Positions 29,610 to 37,646 of a stretch of DNA of 64,000 nt are shown here, one piece after another. The DNA lies in assembly GCF_009649175.1 (NCBI RefSeq), contig NZ_WJPO01000003.1, positions 124,001 to 188,000 on the forward strand, given 5' to 3'. Below the pieces are notes generated by a model. It made no database searches, had not been told where the DNA came from, and worked only from the letters and a program-made list of their open reading frames with translations. A program made the translations under genes and the position numbers. How positions within the stretch are numbered: the first letter of the stretch is position 1; the number at the start of each line of letters is the position of its first letter. Origin of the DNA: Rhodovulum strictum (GTDB lineage Bacteria > Pseudomonadota > Alphaproteobacteria > Rhodobacterales > Rhodobacteraceae).

Positions 29610-30824
29610 CTATCTTTCGGGAAGCCGTCGCATCAGCAGCGCCGCCGCCGCCACCGCCAGCAACACCCCCGCCGCCAATGGCCGCGGCGTGCCGTCGAAT
29701 GCCTGTCCGACCGGCACCGCCAGCAGCGCCGACATCACCGTGGCCAGCGCCCCGATGATCGAGGCGGCCATGCCCGCGACATGGCCCAGGGGTTCCATCG
29801 CCAGCGCGTTCAGGTTGCCGATGGTCAGCCCCAGCATCCCGAACAGCGTGACCGCCCAGAGCATGAAGGCCGCGAATTCGGCGCCCGGCGGCAGAAGCTG
29901 GCCCCAGAACAGGCTGGCCATGACAAGCGACAGCACCAGTTGCGCGCCCAGCGTGACCCGGATCAGGAAGCGCATCCCCAGATGGCCCACCAGCATCGCA
30001 TTGGCAAAGCTGGCTGTCCCCGCGATCACCGCGATCAGCGCGAACCACAGCGGAAAGCTGGCGCCGCGGCCGAAATGGATGTCGAAGATCTGCTGGATCG
30101 AAGTCAGCATCATGAACAGCACCGAAAAGATCAGCGTCTGCACCAGAACCGCCCGCCGCGCGACCGGCTCGGCAAAGACCTCGCGCGCCGCCTCGCGCAG
30201 CGATGCGGGTTTCAGCGGACGGCGCCGGGCGGGGGGCAGCGTCTCGGGCAGGCGCAGCGCATACCAGCCGACCGAGATCACCGAGAACAGCAGGAAGGCC
30301 GCAAAGATCGCGCGCCAGCCCGCCAGCGCGATGATGCCCGCCCCCAGCAGCGGCGCGATGGCCGGCAGAAGCGTGAAGATCATCATCACGAAGGACACGA
30401 TCCGCGCCATGTCGCGCCCGGCATGAAGATCGCGGATCACCGCCAGCGCCACCACCCGCGGCGCCGCAGCGCCCAGCCCTTGCAGCGCGCGGCCAAACAG
30501 CACCAGTTCCAGCGACTGGCCCGTGCCCGCGATAATTGCGCCAAGGATGAACAGCCCCGCGCCGCCCAGGATCACCGGCTTGCGCCCCAGCGAATCCGAC
30601 AACGGCCCCGCGATGAGCGTGCCAACCCCCATCGCGGCAACGAAGACGGTGACGACGAATTGCGCGTGGTTCAGGTTGATGGGCGTCAGTTCGGCGCCGA
30701 TGGTGGGCAGGGCGGGCAGCATCGCGTCGATGGAAAACGCCACCGTCGCGAACAGAAGCGCCGTGATCGCGATGAATTCGGGGCGGGAAAGCGGGCTTTT
30801 CCCTGCGTCGGGCGGCTGGGCCAT
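29610..30824 (-). CDS. Bcr/CflA-type MFS drug exporter
   Basis: This is a major-facilitator antiporter of the Bcr/CflA drug-resistance group in the inner membrane. The 404-residue protein has 12 predicted helices, the DHA1 motif GPLSDSLGRKPVILGG after helix 2, and GRALQGLGAAAPRVVALAVIRDL in the helix 4 region, typical of the family. The ATG at 30824 (MAQPPD) is preferred over an in-frame TTG at 30836 because GGAG lies 6 bp upstream. The substrate is unknown. It lies 72 bp downstream of the FrnE-like gene on the same strand. Confidence 0.9.
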   Translation of the reverse strand: MAQPPDAGKSPLSRPEFIAITALLFATVAFSIDAMLPALPTIGAELTPINLNHAQFVVTVFVAAMGVGTLIAGPLSDSLGRKPVILGGAGLFILGAIIAGTGQSLELVLFGRALQGLGAAAPRVVALAVIRDLHAGRDMARIVSFVMMIFTLLPAIAPLLGAGIIALAGWRAIFAAFLLFSVISVGWYALRLPETLPPARRRPLKPASLREAAREVFAEPVARRAVLVQTLIFSVLFMMLTSIQQIFDIHFGRGASFPLWFALIAVIAGTASFANAMLVGHLGMRFLIRVTLGAQLVLSLVMASLFWGQLLPPGAEFAAFMLWAVTLFGMLGLTIGNLNALAMEPLGHVAGMAASIIGALATVMSALLAVPVGQAFDGTPRPLAAGVLLAVAAAALLMRRLPER

Positions 30825-30896
30825 GGCTATCTCCAAGCGTGCCCCCTCTTGCGCCAGAATGGCGGCGGGGGCCAGCGGATAAGGCGCGGGGGGCGG

Positions 30897-31547
30897 CTAG
30901 TGCAGCGGCTGCGCGCCGGGATCGCCCACCAGTTCCGCGATGACCTGAACCCATAGCGCGGTGGGCTGGGCGCCCACCAGAACGTGGTGGTCGGCCACGA
31001 TGAAGGTCGGAACGCCGGTCACGCCGCGGCTGCGGGCATGGGCATCGCGCGCGCGGATCGCGTCCGCATCGGCATCCGAGGCCAGAAGCCGCGCGACCAT
31101 GCCGCTGTCCATCCCGACGGCCCCGGCAATCGCGGCCAGATCGCCGGGGGCACCGATGTCGCGGCCTTGCAGGAAATAGGCGTCGAACAGCGCCTGCACA
31201 GCCGCGTGCTGGCACCCCTCCAGCCCGGCCCAGTGGATCAGGCGTTGCGCATCCAGCGTGTTCGGCGTGCGCGTGATCGCCGCCAGGTTCAGCTCGATCC
31301 CCGCCGCGCGGGCCTTGTCGTCGATCTCGACATAGGCACGGGCGGCCTCCATCTGGCCGCCGAACTTGGCTTCGAGATAGGCGCGCCGGTCCATGCCCGC
31401 GCGCGGCATGCCGGGGTTCAACTGGAACGGCTGCCAGGCGATCTCGAACGGGTGATCGGGGCGGGCCTCCAGCGCGGCATCCAGCAGCCGCTTGCCGATC
31501 AGGCACCAGGGGCAGATCGGGTCGGCGAAGATGTCAAGCCGGACCAT
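30897..31547 (-). CDS. DsbA-family FrnE-like oxidoreductase
   Basis: This is a cytosolic thioredoxin-fold protein of the FrnE/2-hydroxychromene-2-carboxylate isomerase-like group. The 216-residue protein begins MVRLDIFADPICPWCLIGK with the redox motif CPWC at 12-15, a helical insertion, and GVTGVPTFIV with the cis-Pro loop near 183-192. It lacks a signal peptide, unlike true DsbA. The ATG at 31547 has GAGG 6 bp upstream. Its start overlaps the end of the acyl-CoA synthetase gene by 14 bp, so the two are probably translationally coupled. The substrate is unknown. Confidence 0.88.
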   Translation of the reverse strand: MVRLDIFADPICPWCLIGKRLLDAALEARPDHPFEIAWQPFQLNPGMPRAGMDRRAYLEAKFGGQMEAARAYVEIDDKARAAGIELNLAAITRTPNTLDAQRLIHWAGLEGCQHAAVQALFDAYFLQGRDIGAPGDLAAIAGAVGMDSGMVARLLASDADADAIRARDAHARSRGVTGVPTFIVADHHVLVGAQPTALWVQVIAELVGDPGAQPLH

Positions 31548-33063
31548 GGCCCGCCTCATAGGATGCGCGGATCTGGCGGCGGTTCAGCTTGCCGTTCGGG
31601 TTCTTCGGCAATTCGTCCATATGGACGTAAAGCCGCGGCTGCTTGTAGCGGGCCAGCCGTTCGGCGGCAAAGGCGGCAAGCTGGTCCTCGGACAGCGCCT
31701 CGCCGGTATAGAAGGCGGCGATGATGGTGGTATCGGCCCTGATCGCGATTTCGGTGGCGGCGACCTCGTGGATCGCGGGATGTTCCATCAGCGCGCGTTC
31801 CACTTCCAGCGGCGAGACGCGCACCCCGCCCGCGTTCAGCATGTCGTCATCGCGGCCCAGATAGGTGATCGCGCCATCCTCGGCCATTTCCACCATGTCG
31901 CCGGTCAGGAACCATTCGCCATGGAACCGCGCCGCGGTTTCGGCCTCGGCCTTGAGATAGCCCAGCATCAGCCCCGGATCGCGCCGCGAGACGGCCAGTT
32001 GCCCCGGTTGCCCGCGCTGCACGGGTTCCAGATCCGGGCCCAGCACCGCGACCCGGCGGCCCGGCTGCGGATAGCCCGAGGAGGGCAGCGGCGCGGGGCG
32101 GGCGGGGCTGCCCGAGACGAAGGTGGAGCATTCCGACATCCCCAGCGCCTCGTAGACGAAGGTGCCGGTGGTCTCGGCCCAGGCGGCGCGGGTGGCCTCG
32201 GGCATCTTTTCGCCCGCCGACAGGCCGTGGCGCAGGCGGGGCAGCACCAGATGGGGATAATCGCGCAGCATCTGGCGATAGACGCCGGGCGCGGCGGCGA
32301 AGATCGTCGCATCGAAGCGTTTCAGAAGCAGCGGCAATTGCGCGGGCCGCACGCCCGGCGCCGGGATCAGCGCGGTCGCCCCGATGGACCAGGGGTCCAG
32401 AAGCCCGGTGCCCAGCGTATAGGTCCAGTTGAAGGCGCCCGCATGCAGCAGCCGGTCCTCGGGCGTCAGGCCATACCAGCCCTCCCACATCATCCGCCGC
32501 GCCCAGACCGCGCGATGGGCATGGATCACGCCGCGCGGATTGCCCGAGGTGCCCGAGGTATAGACCACATAGGCCGGCCGGTCGGGATCGCCTAGCGCAT
32601 AGCCCGCCGGGGCGCAGTCATGCAGGGCGCGCTGCGCATCGAGATCCAGCACCGGCGCTGCGCAATCGGCGGGCAGGGCGATGCCGGGACCGGCCAGGAT
32701 CACCGCGGGCTCGATCTCGGCGGCAAGTTTCGTGATCTCGGGAATTGTCAGCAGCGCCGAGGTCGGCACCGGCACCAGCCCCGCGGCAATCGCGCCCAGA
32801 AACCCGATTGGAAACTCGACCCCGTTGCCCAGCCGCAAGAGCACGCGGGAGCCGGGCGCCAGCCCCATCTGCGCCAGCCCCGCCGCCAGTCCGCGCACGG
32901 CGGCCTCCAGCCGGGCATAGCTCCAACGTTCAGCGCCATGGGGGCCGATCACGGCCAGCGCGACCTTTTCGGGCAGGGACGCGGCCGGGGCCAGCACATG
33001 GGCGGCCAGGTTGAACGGGGCGGGGCAGGGCGGCGGGGCGCCCTCGTCATAGATCGCTTGCAT
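31534..33063 (-). CDS. AMP-dependent acyl-CoA synthetase/ligase
   Basis: This adenylate-forming enzyme activates a carboxylic acid to its CoA thioester. The 509-residue protein has the P-loop YTSGTSGNPRGV at 168-179, YEALGMSECSTF, FLTGDMVEM with the A7 motif Asp, GRDDDMLNAGG and the catalytic Lys492 in NPNGKLNRRQ. The pattern is close to benzoate-CoA/acetyl-CoA ligase relatives; the acid is not determined. The ATG at 33063 (MQAIYDEG) is used, since the longer frame upstream overlaps the entericidin-like gene. It overlaps the FrnE-like gene downstream by 14 bp. Confidence 0.87.
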   Translation of the reverse strand: MQAIYDEGAPPPCPAPFNLAAHVLAPAASLPEKVALAVIGPHGAERWSYARLEAAVRGLAAGLAQMGLAPGSRVLLRLGNGVEFPIGFLGAIAAGLVPVPTSALLTIPEITKLAAEIEPAVILAGPGIALPADCAAPVLDLDAQRALHDCAPAGYALGDPDRPAYVVYTSGTSGNPRGVIHAHRAVWARRMMWEGWYGLTPEDRLLHAGAFNWTYTLGTGLLDPWSIGATALIPAPGVRPAQLPLLLKRFDATIFAAAPGVYRQMLRDYPHLVLPRLRHGLSAGEKMPEATRAAWAETTGTFVYEALGMSECSTFVSGSPARPAPLPSSGYPQPGRRVAVLGPDLEPVQRGQPGQLAVSRRDPGLMLGYLKAEAETAARFHGEWFLTGDMVEMAEDGAITYLGRDDDMLNAGGVRVSPLEVERALMEHPAIHEVAATEIAIRADTTIIAAFYTGEALSEDQLAAFAAERLARYKQPRLYVHMDELPKNPNGKLNRRQIRASYEAGHGPA

Positions 33064-33128
33064 GGGCTGCGTGCTAGCCCCGCTGCCTTGCGGTTGCAAG
33101 GGGCCGGGAACGGGGCAGGCGGGCGGGC

Positions 33129-33242
33129 TCAGAACACGTTGCGGACCGCGCGGGCCCCGGCCGAGATATCCTCGCCGATCCCCTCGACGGTGCCGCAGCC
33201 CGCAAGCGCCAGAAGGCTCAGCATCAGAAACGTTCGGGTCAT
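33129..33242 (-). CDS. Entericidin-type mini-lipoprotein
   Basis: A 37-residue lipoprotein precursor. The sequence starts MTRTFLMLSLLALAGCGT with lipobox LALAGC (acylated Cys16), and the mature part, GTVEGIGEDISAGARAVRNVF, matches the entericidin EcnA/EcnB pattern, where an amphipathic helix follows a G-x-G-x-D segment. Entericidins are membrane-active toxin/antidote lipoproteins in enterics; in alphaproteobacteria their role is unsettled. GGAGTG precedes the ATG by 6 bp. It begins 3 bp after the stop of the solute-binding protein gene, so it is likely translated from the same mRNA. No second entericidin-like partner was found nearby. Confidence 0.8.
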   Translation of the reverse strand: MTRTFLMLSLLALAGCGTVEGIGEDISAGARAVRNVF

Positions 33243-33245
33243 GGA

Positions 33246-35063
33246 TCACTCCCTTTCGGACCACCAGATATCGGGGAGGAAGCCGATCCAGTCCCCGTAG
33301 ATCGGAATCGTCTGCGGATAGCGCAGCGTGGCGCGGTGGGCAATCAGCGAACTGGGCGCATACCAGATCGGGATCACATGCCGCCCGGTCGTCAGCACCC
33401 GGTCCAGCGCGCGGGTCGCCGCGACGAAATCCTCGTGGCTGTCCGAGGTCAGCAGCGCCTCGATCATCGCCTCGGCGGCGGGGCTGGCCATCCCCATCCA
33501 GTTGCGCGTGCCGGGCCGCGTGACCCCCTCCGACCCCCAGTAAAGCCGCTGTTCGTTGCCGGGCGACAGCGACAGCCCGACCGTGTAGAAGGCCATGTCG
33601 AAATCATAGGCGTCGGTTCGTTCGGTATATTGCGCGCTGTCGACCGTGCTGATGCGCACGGCGATGCCCAGCCGCTTGAGCCCCTCGGCAAATATATCGA
33701 CGATCTTCTGGCTCTCGGCCGCGCCCTGCCGCAGCAGGATCTCAAAGGTAAAGGGCCGTCCGGCGCCATCGCGCAGCACCCCGTCATCGCCCACCCGCCA
33801 GCCGGCTTCTTCCAGCCGGGCAAAGGCGATGCGCAGGTTCCGCCGGTTCGAGGGGCGCCCGTCCGACACGGGCAGCGCATAGCCGTCCAGCGCACCGGGC
33901 AACAATTCGTCTGCAAAGGGCGCCAGCAGCTCGCGCACGCGACCCTCGGCGGGGCCCGGTCCCATGCCCAGCTCGGAATTCGAGAAATAGGACGCGATGC
34001 GCGGCTGGGTGCCGCCGGTCAGCACGCCATTGATGAACTCGAAATCGAAGGCATGCAGCATCGCGTCGCGCACCCGCCAGTCGGCGAATACCGGACGGCG
34101 GCCATTCATCACCAGCCCGCTGATGCCGGTGGGGCGGGCATGCGGGATCTCGGCTTTCACGATCCGGCCCGTGGCGATGGCGGGGAAGTCATAGGCGCTT
34201 TGCCAGCGCGCCGCGCTCGATTCGCGGTAGATGTCGATTGCGCCGCCGCGGAACGCCTCGAACAGCACGCCCGCATCGGCATAGAACTCGATGCGGATCT
34301 CGTCGAGATTGTGCTGGCCCCGGTTCAGCGCCAGATCGCGCCCCCACCAGTCGGGATTGCGGCGCAACAGCAGAAACCGGCCCGGCTCGAAGCCTGCGAT
34401 GACATAGGGGCCGGACCCGATCGGCGCCTCCAGCCCGCTTTGCGCGAAGTCGCGCCCCTCCCATTGCGCCTTTTGCAGCACCGGGCGCAGGCCCAGGATC
34501 AGCGGCAATTCGCGATCGGCGGTGGTGAAGGTAAAGCGCACGCTGCGCGGCCCCGTCGCTTCGGCCGTCGCCACCTTTTCCCAGGCGCCCAGATAGCGCG
34601 GGTGGCCCTGTTCGCCCAGCACCCGGAACGACCACAGCACATCCTCGACCGTGACCGGGCTGCCATCCGAGAAGCGCGCGCCCTCGCGCAGCGTGAATTC
34701 GACCCAGTCGCGGTCCGGGCCGGTCTGAACCGATTCGGCCAGAAGCCCGTAAAGCGTGAAGGGTTCGTCCCAGGACCGGCCCATCAGGGTCTCGTAGCCG
34801 AGGCTGCGCAGCGCCCAAGGGGCATTGCCCTTGAGGATGAACGGATTGAGGCTGTCAAAGCCCCCGGTCTCGCCCAGAACGATGCGTCCGCCCCGGGGCG
34901 CGTCGGGGTTCACATAGGGCAGCGACACAAAATCCGGTGGAAGCGCGGGCGCGCCATACATAGCGATGCCATGGGCGGGCTCGGCCTGGCCGAATCCGGC
35001 CATGCCGAACAGCAACGCCGCCGCCACCGCGATGCGCGCGCGGAGGGAAATTTCCTGTCTCAT
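33246..35063 (-). CDS. ABC transporter family-5 solute-binding protein (YejA-like)
   Basis: This is a periplasmic binding protein of the peptide/nickel/microcin C class (SBP_bac_5). The 605-residue precursor has a Sec signal ending near FGQA-EP at about 27-28, then HGIAMYGAPALPPDFVSLPY, DAPRGGRIVLGETGGFDSLNPF and VEDVLWSFRVL, close to YejA. No permease or ATPase genes are adjacent, so it is an orphan binding protein that must work with transporter subunits encoded elsewhere. It diverges from the candidate small RNA and is followed by the entericidin-like gene. Confidence 0.9.
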   Translation of the reverse strand: MRQEISLRARIAVAAALLFGMAGFGQAEPAHGIAMYGAPALPPDFVSLPYVNPDAPRGGRIVLGETGGFDSLNPFILKGNAPWALRSLGYETLMGRSWDEPFTLYGLLAESVQTGPDRDWVEFTLREGARFSDGSPVTVEDVLWSFRVLGEQGHPRYLGAWEKVATAEATGPRSVRFTFTTADRELPLILGLRPVLQKAQWEGRDFAQSGLEAPIGSGPYVIAGFEPGRFLLLRRNPDWWGRDLALNRGQHNLDEIRIEFYADAGVLFEAFRGGAIDIYRESSAARWQSAYDFPAIATGRIVKAEIPHARPTGISGLVMNGRRPVFADWRVRDAMLHAFDFEFINGVLTGGTQPRIASYFSNSELGMGPGPAEGRVRELLAPFADELLPGALDGYALPVSDGRPSNRRNLRIAFARLEEAGWRVGDDGVLRDGAGRPFTFEILLRQGAAESQKIVDIFAEGLKRLGIAVRISTVDSAQYTERTDAYDFDMAFYTVGLSLSPGNEQRLYWGSEGVTRPGTRNWMGMASPAAEAMIEALLTSDSHEDFVAATRALDRVLTTGRHVIPIWYAPSSLIAHRATLRYPQTIPIYGDWIGFLPDIWWSERE

Positions 35064-35143
35064 CTCGGCAACATTCCTGCCCGGTGCCTTGTATTCTTGC
35101 GACCCAGCTTAGGCGTGAGCGCCCGATTTTTCAAACTTTTAGC

Positions 35144-35172
35144 TTGGCCACCGGCGGGGGATTGCGTATACA
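35144..35172 (+). promoter_or_regulatory. Sigma-70 promoter of the candidate small RNA
   Basis: TTGGCC at 35144-35149, an optimal 17-bp spacer and TATACA at 35167-35172 in an otherwise GC-rich region. The start site would be near 35179. Confidence 0.7.
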
Positions 35173-35178
35173 GAGGTT

Positions 35179-35255
35179 ACTGCTCGATAGGTTTCTTGCC
35201 TGTATGAAACCTGCCTCAATAACTTGACGCCCGCCCTGTGCGGGCGTCTTTTTTT
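35179..35255 (+). ncRNA. Candidate small RNA (about 77 nt)
   Basis: There is no open frame of note. From the predicted start near 35179, the transcript would fold into hairpin 1 (AGGTTTC 35189-35195 with GAAACCT 35206-35212, 10-nt loop TTGCCTGTAT), a 13-nt single-stranded linker (CCTCAATAAC within 35213-35225) and a terminator hairpin with seven T. This is the layout of a trans-acting, Hfq-type sRNA. It lies between a leftward solute-binding-protein gene and a rightward bdhA gene, ending 89 bp before bdhA. An alternative is a terminated leader (attenuator) of bdhA. I cannot match it to a named RNA family. Confidence 0.65.
35226..35255 (+). terminator. Rho-independent terminator of the candidate small RNA
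   Basis: GACGCCCGC (35226-35234), a CCTGT loop, GCGGGCGTC (35240-35248) and seven T at 35249-35255. It is the most canonical terminator in the window. Confidence 0.93.
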
Positions 35256-35344
35256 CGTCCCCGCGCCCCTCTGCGGCGCTTTCGCCGCGCCGCGGCGGGA
35301 TGTAGGCTCCTTCGCAACCGTTTCGGGACATTGCGAGGGACGAA

Positions 35345-36118
35345 ATGACGCTTTCCGGAAAGACCGCCATCGTGACCGGCTCCAATTCGGGGATCGGGCT
35401 TGGCATCGCGCAGGAACTGGCCAGGGCCGGGGCCGATGTGGTGCTGAACTCGTTCACCGACCGCGACGAGGATCACGCGCTGGCCGCCGACATGGCGCAA
35501 CAGCATGGCGTCAGGGTGCGCTACATCAAGGCCGATCTGTCCAGCGCCGACGCCTGCCGCGGGCTGATCGCCGCAGCGGGGGCCTGCGATATCCTGGTGA
35601 ACAATGCCGGCATCCAGCATGTCGCGCCGGTGGATCAGTTCCCGGTCGAGAAATGGGACGCGATCATCGCGATCAACCTGTCCTCCGCGTTTCACACCAC
35701 GGCGGCCGCGCTGCCGATGATGCGGGCGGCGGGCTGGGGGCGGATCGTCAACATCGCCTCGGCGCATGGGCTGACGGCCAGCCCCTACAAATCCGCCTAT
35801 ATCGCGGCCAAGCATGGGGTGGTGGGGCTGACCAAGACCGTGGCTCTGGAAACCGCAGAGGAAGCGATCACCTGCAACGCGATCTGCCCGGGCTATGTGC
35901 TGACCCCGCTGGTCGAGGCGCAGATCCCCGACCAGATGAAGGCGCACGGGATGGACCGTGACCGCGTGATCCGCGAGGTGATGCTGGCCCGCCAGCCCTC
36001 CAGGCAGTTCGCGACCGTCGAGCAGATCGGGGGCACCACCGTCTTCCTGTGTTCCGAGGCGGCGGCGCAGATCACCGGCACGACGATCAGCGTCGATGGC
36101 GGCTGGACCGCGCTGTGA
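35345..36118 (+). CDS. bdhA: 3-hydroxybutyrate dehydrogenase
   Basis: This SDR enzyme oxidises D-3-hydroxybutyrate to acetoacetate with NAD and is needed for use of polyhydroxybutyrate. The 257-residue protein has the cofactor motif TGSNSGIG at 11-18, NNAG at 86-89 and the catalytic Ser139/Tyr152/Lys156 set (NIASAHGLTASPYKSAYIAAK region). The start at 35345 follows GAGGGACGAA. A patatin gene begins 22 bp downstream. It follows the terminator of the candidate sRNA, so it has its own promoter or depends on read-through. Confidence 0.95.
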   Translation: MTLSGKTAIVTGSNSGIGLGIAQELARAGADVVLNSFTDRDEDHALAADMAQQHGVRVRYIKADLSSADACRGLIAAAGACDILVNNAGIQHVAPVDQFPVEKWDAIIAINLSSAFHTTAAALPMMRAAGWGRIVNIASAHGLTASPYKSAYIAAKHGVVGLTKTVALETAEEAITCNAICPGYVLTPLVEAQIPDQMKAHGMDRDRVIREVMLARQPSRQFATVEQIGGTTVFLCSEAAAQITGTTISVDGGWTAL

Positions 36119-36140
36119 GCGGATGCCGGGGCCACGGCCC

Positions 36141-37178
36141 ATGAGGCCCCTGCGCATCAATCTGGCCTTGCAGGGCGGGGGCGCGCATGGCGCCTTCACC
36201 TGGGGTGTGCTGGACCGGCTGCTGGACGAACCGGGGATCGAGATCGCCGCGATCTCGGGCAGTTCGGCGGGGGCGCTGAACGGGGCGGCGCTGAAGGCCG
36301 GTCTGGTCGAGGGTGGGCCGCAGGCGGCGCGCGCGAACCTTGACTGGCTCTGGACGCAGGTCGGCGCGGTGGGTGATCTGCGGCTGACGCATTGGATGGC
36401 GGCCTTTACCCCCGGCGCGGGCACCGTTGCGCGGATGCTGGACGCCGCACTTCCCTGGTCGCTGGGTGACATGGCCAGCCGCATGGTCGGCCCCTATGCC
36501 TATGGCCCGTTCTATCGCAACCCGCTGCGCCGGATCGTCGAGCGGTTCGATTTCGACCGGGTCTGCGCGGCCCGGCCGCCCGCCTTCTTCGTCGGGGCGA
36601 CCAATGTGCGCACGGGCAAGATCCGGGTCTTCGAAGGGCGCGCGATCACGACCGATGCGATCCTGGCCTCGGCCTGCCTGCCTACGCTGTTCCAGGCGGT
36701 CGAGGTGACCGATCCCGACACCGGCGAGACCGATGCCTATTGGGATGGCGGCTATACCGGCAATCCGGCGCTGTTTCCCTTCCTCGCGCCCGATCTGCCC
36801 GGCGATGTCGTCGTGGTCTCGATCAACCCGCTGGAGCGCGTCCGGGTGCCGGTCACGGGGCAGGAGATTCAGAACCGGATCAACGAGATCAGCTTCAACG
36901 CCTCGCTCTTGGGCGAGCTGCGCGCGATCCAGCAGGTGCGCGACCTGATCGACCAGGGGCGGCTGGAGCGCGGCACGATGAAGGAGATCCGGGTGCATAT
37001 GGTGTCCGACGACGCCTTGATGCGGCAGTTGAACGTGGCGACCAAGCTGGTGCCTAGCCCGGTCGTGCTGGACGAGTTGAAGCGCGCGGGCCGGGCGGCG
37101 GCGGATCGGTTTCTGGCCGAGGCCGGGCCCCGGATCGGGCATGAAAGCAGCGTCGATCTGCACCGGCTTTGCGACTGA
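36141..37178 (+). CDS. Patatin-like phospholipase/hydrolase
   Basis: This is a Ser-Asp dyad lipid acyl hydrolase. The 345-residue protein has the oxyanion-loop motif QGGGAHGAFTWGVL at 11-24, the nucleophile elbow GSSAG with Ser42 at 40-44, and the catalytic Asp202 in WDGGYTGN. The ATG at 36141 (MRPLRINLAL) is used; ATG at 36123 is possible, and neither has a strong ribosome-binding site. It directly follows bdhA (22 bp), which suggests a role in storage-polymer or membrane-lipid turnover, including possible PHB granule hydrolysis. The sequence does not settle this. Confidence 0.88.
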   Translation: MRPLRINLALQGGGAHGAFTWGVLDRLLDEPGIEIAAISGSSAGALNGAALKAGLVEGGPQAARANLDWLWTQVGAVGDLRLTHWMAAFTPGAGTVARMLDAALPWSLGDMASRMVGPYAYGPFYRNPLRRIVERFDFDRVCAARPPAFFVGATNVRTGKIRVFEGRAITTDAILASACLPTLFQAVEVTDPDTGETDAYWDGGYTGNPALFPFLAPDLPGDVVVVSINPLERVRVPVTGQEIQNRINEISFNASLLGELRAIQQVRDLIDQGRLERGTMKEIRVHMVSDDALMRQLNVATKLVPSPVVLDELKRAGRAAADRFLAEAGPRIGHESSVDLHRLCD

Positions 37179-37355
37179 GCGCGGGGCCGTGCTGCCCGCA
37201 TCCGTGCCGCCCATCCCGTAGGCACAGGCCCCCGGCGCTGCCGTCTGGGTGGGCATCCGGGTGCGCCTTGCTGGGCCCTGTCCCGGCGCGGGATTGACCG
37301 TGCCGCGCGCTGCGGCCCAAGGCCATGAGGAACGAACCCGGACGGGGAAGCCAAG

Positions 37356-37586
37356 ATGCCGATGCATGCCTATCGCTGCGCTGACTGTGGTGCGGAGTGT
37401 GAGCTACTGGTGCGCAGCACCGATCCGCTGCCGGTCTGCCCTTCTTGCGGCAGCGCCGATCTGCGCCGCGCCCTGTCCCGCGTTGCTCCGCCCGGACAAA
37501 GCGCAAAGCTTGTCAGCGGTGCCCGCAAGCTGGCCGCGAAAGAGGGGCATTTCAGCAATTACTCAAAGGGCGAGCGCCGCGGCTGA
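37356..37586 (+). CDS. FmdB-type zinc-ribbon protein
   Basis: A 76-residue protein of the FmdB regulatory/CxxC_CXXC_SSSS family. It has Cys8/Cys11 (RCADCGAE) and Cys28/Cys31 (PVCPSCGS), which should bind one zinc. The C-terminus is basic (KLAAKEGHFSNYSKGERRG). The name comes from the formamidase operon of Methylophilus; the molecular role is unknown. It stands alone between the patatin gene and the convergent rhlE gene. Confidence 0.85.
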   Translation: MPMHAYRCADCGAECELLVRSTDPLPVCPSCGSADLRRALSRVAPPGQSAKLVSGARKLAAKEGHFSNYSKGERRG

Positions 37587-37646
37587 GCCTGATCCGCCGC
37601 GCATATCGTAGCGTGGCGGGATAGCTGCGGCCAACCCGGCGCCCGG

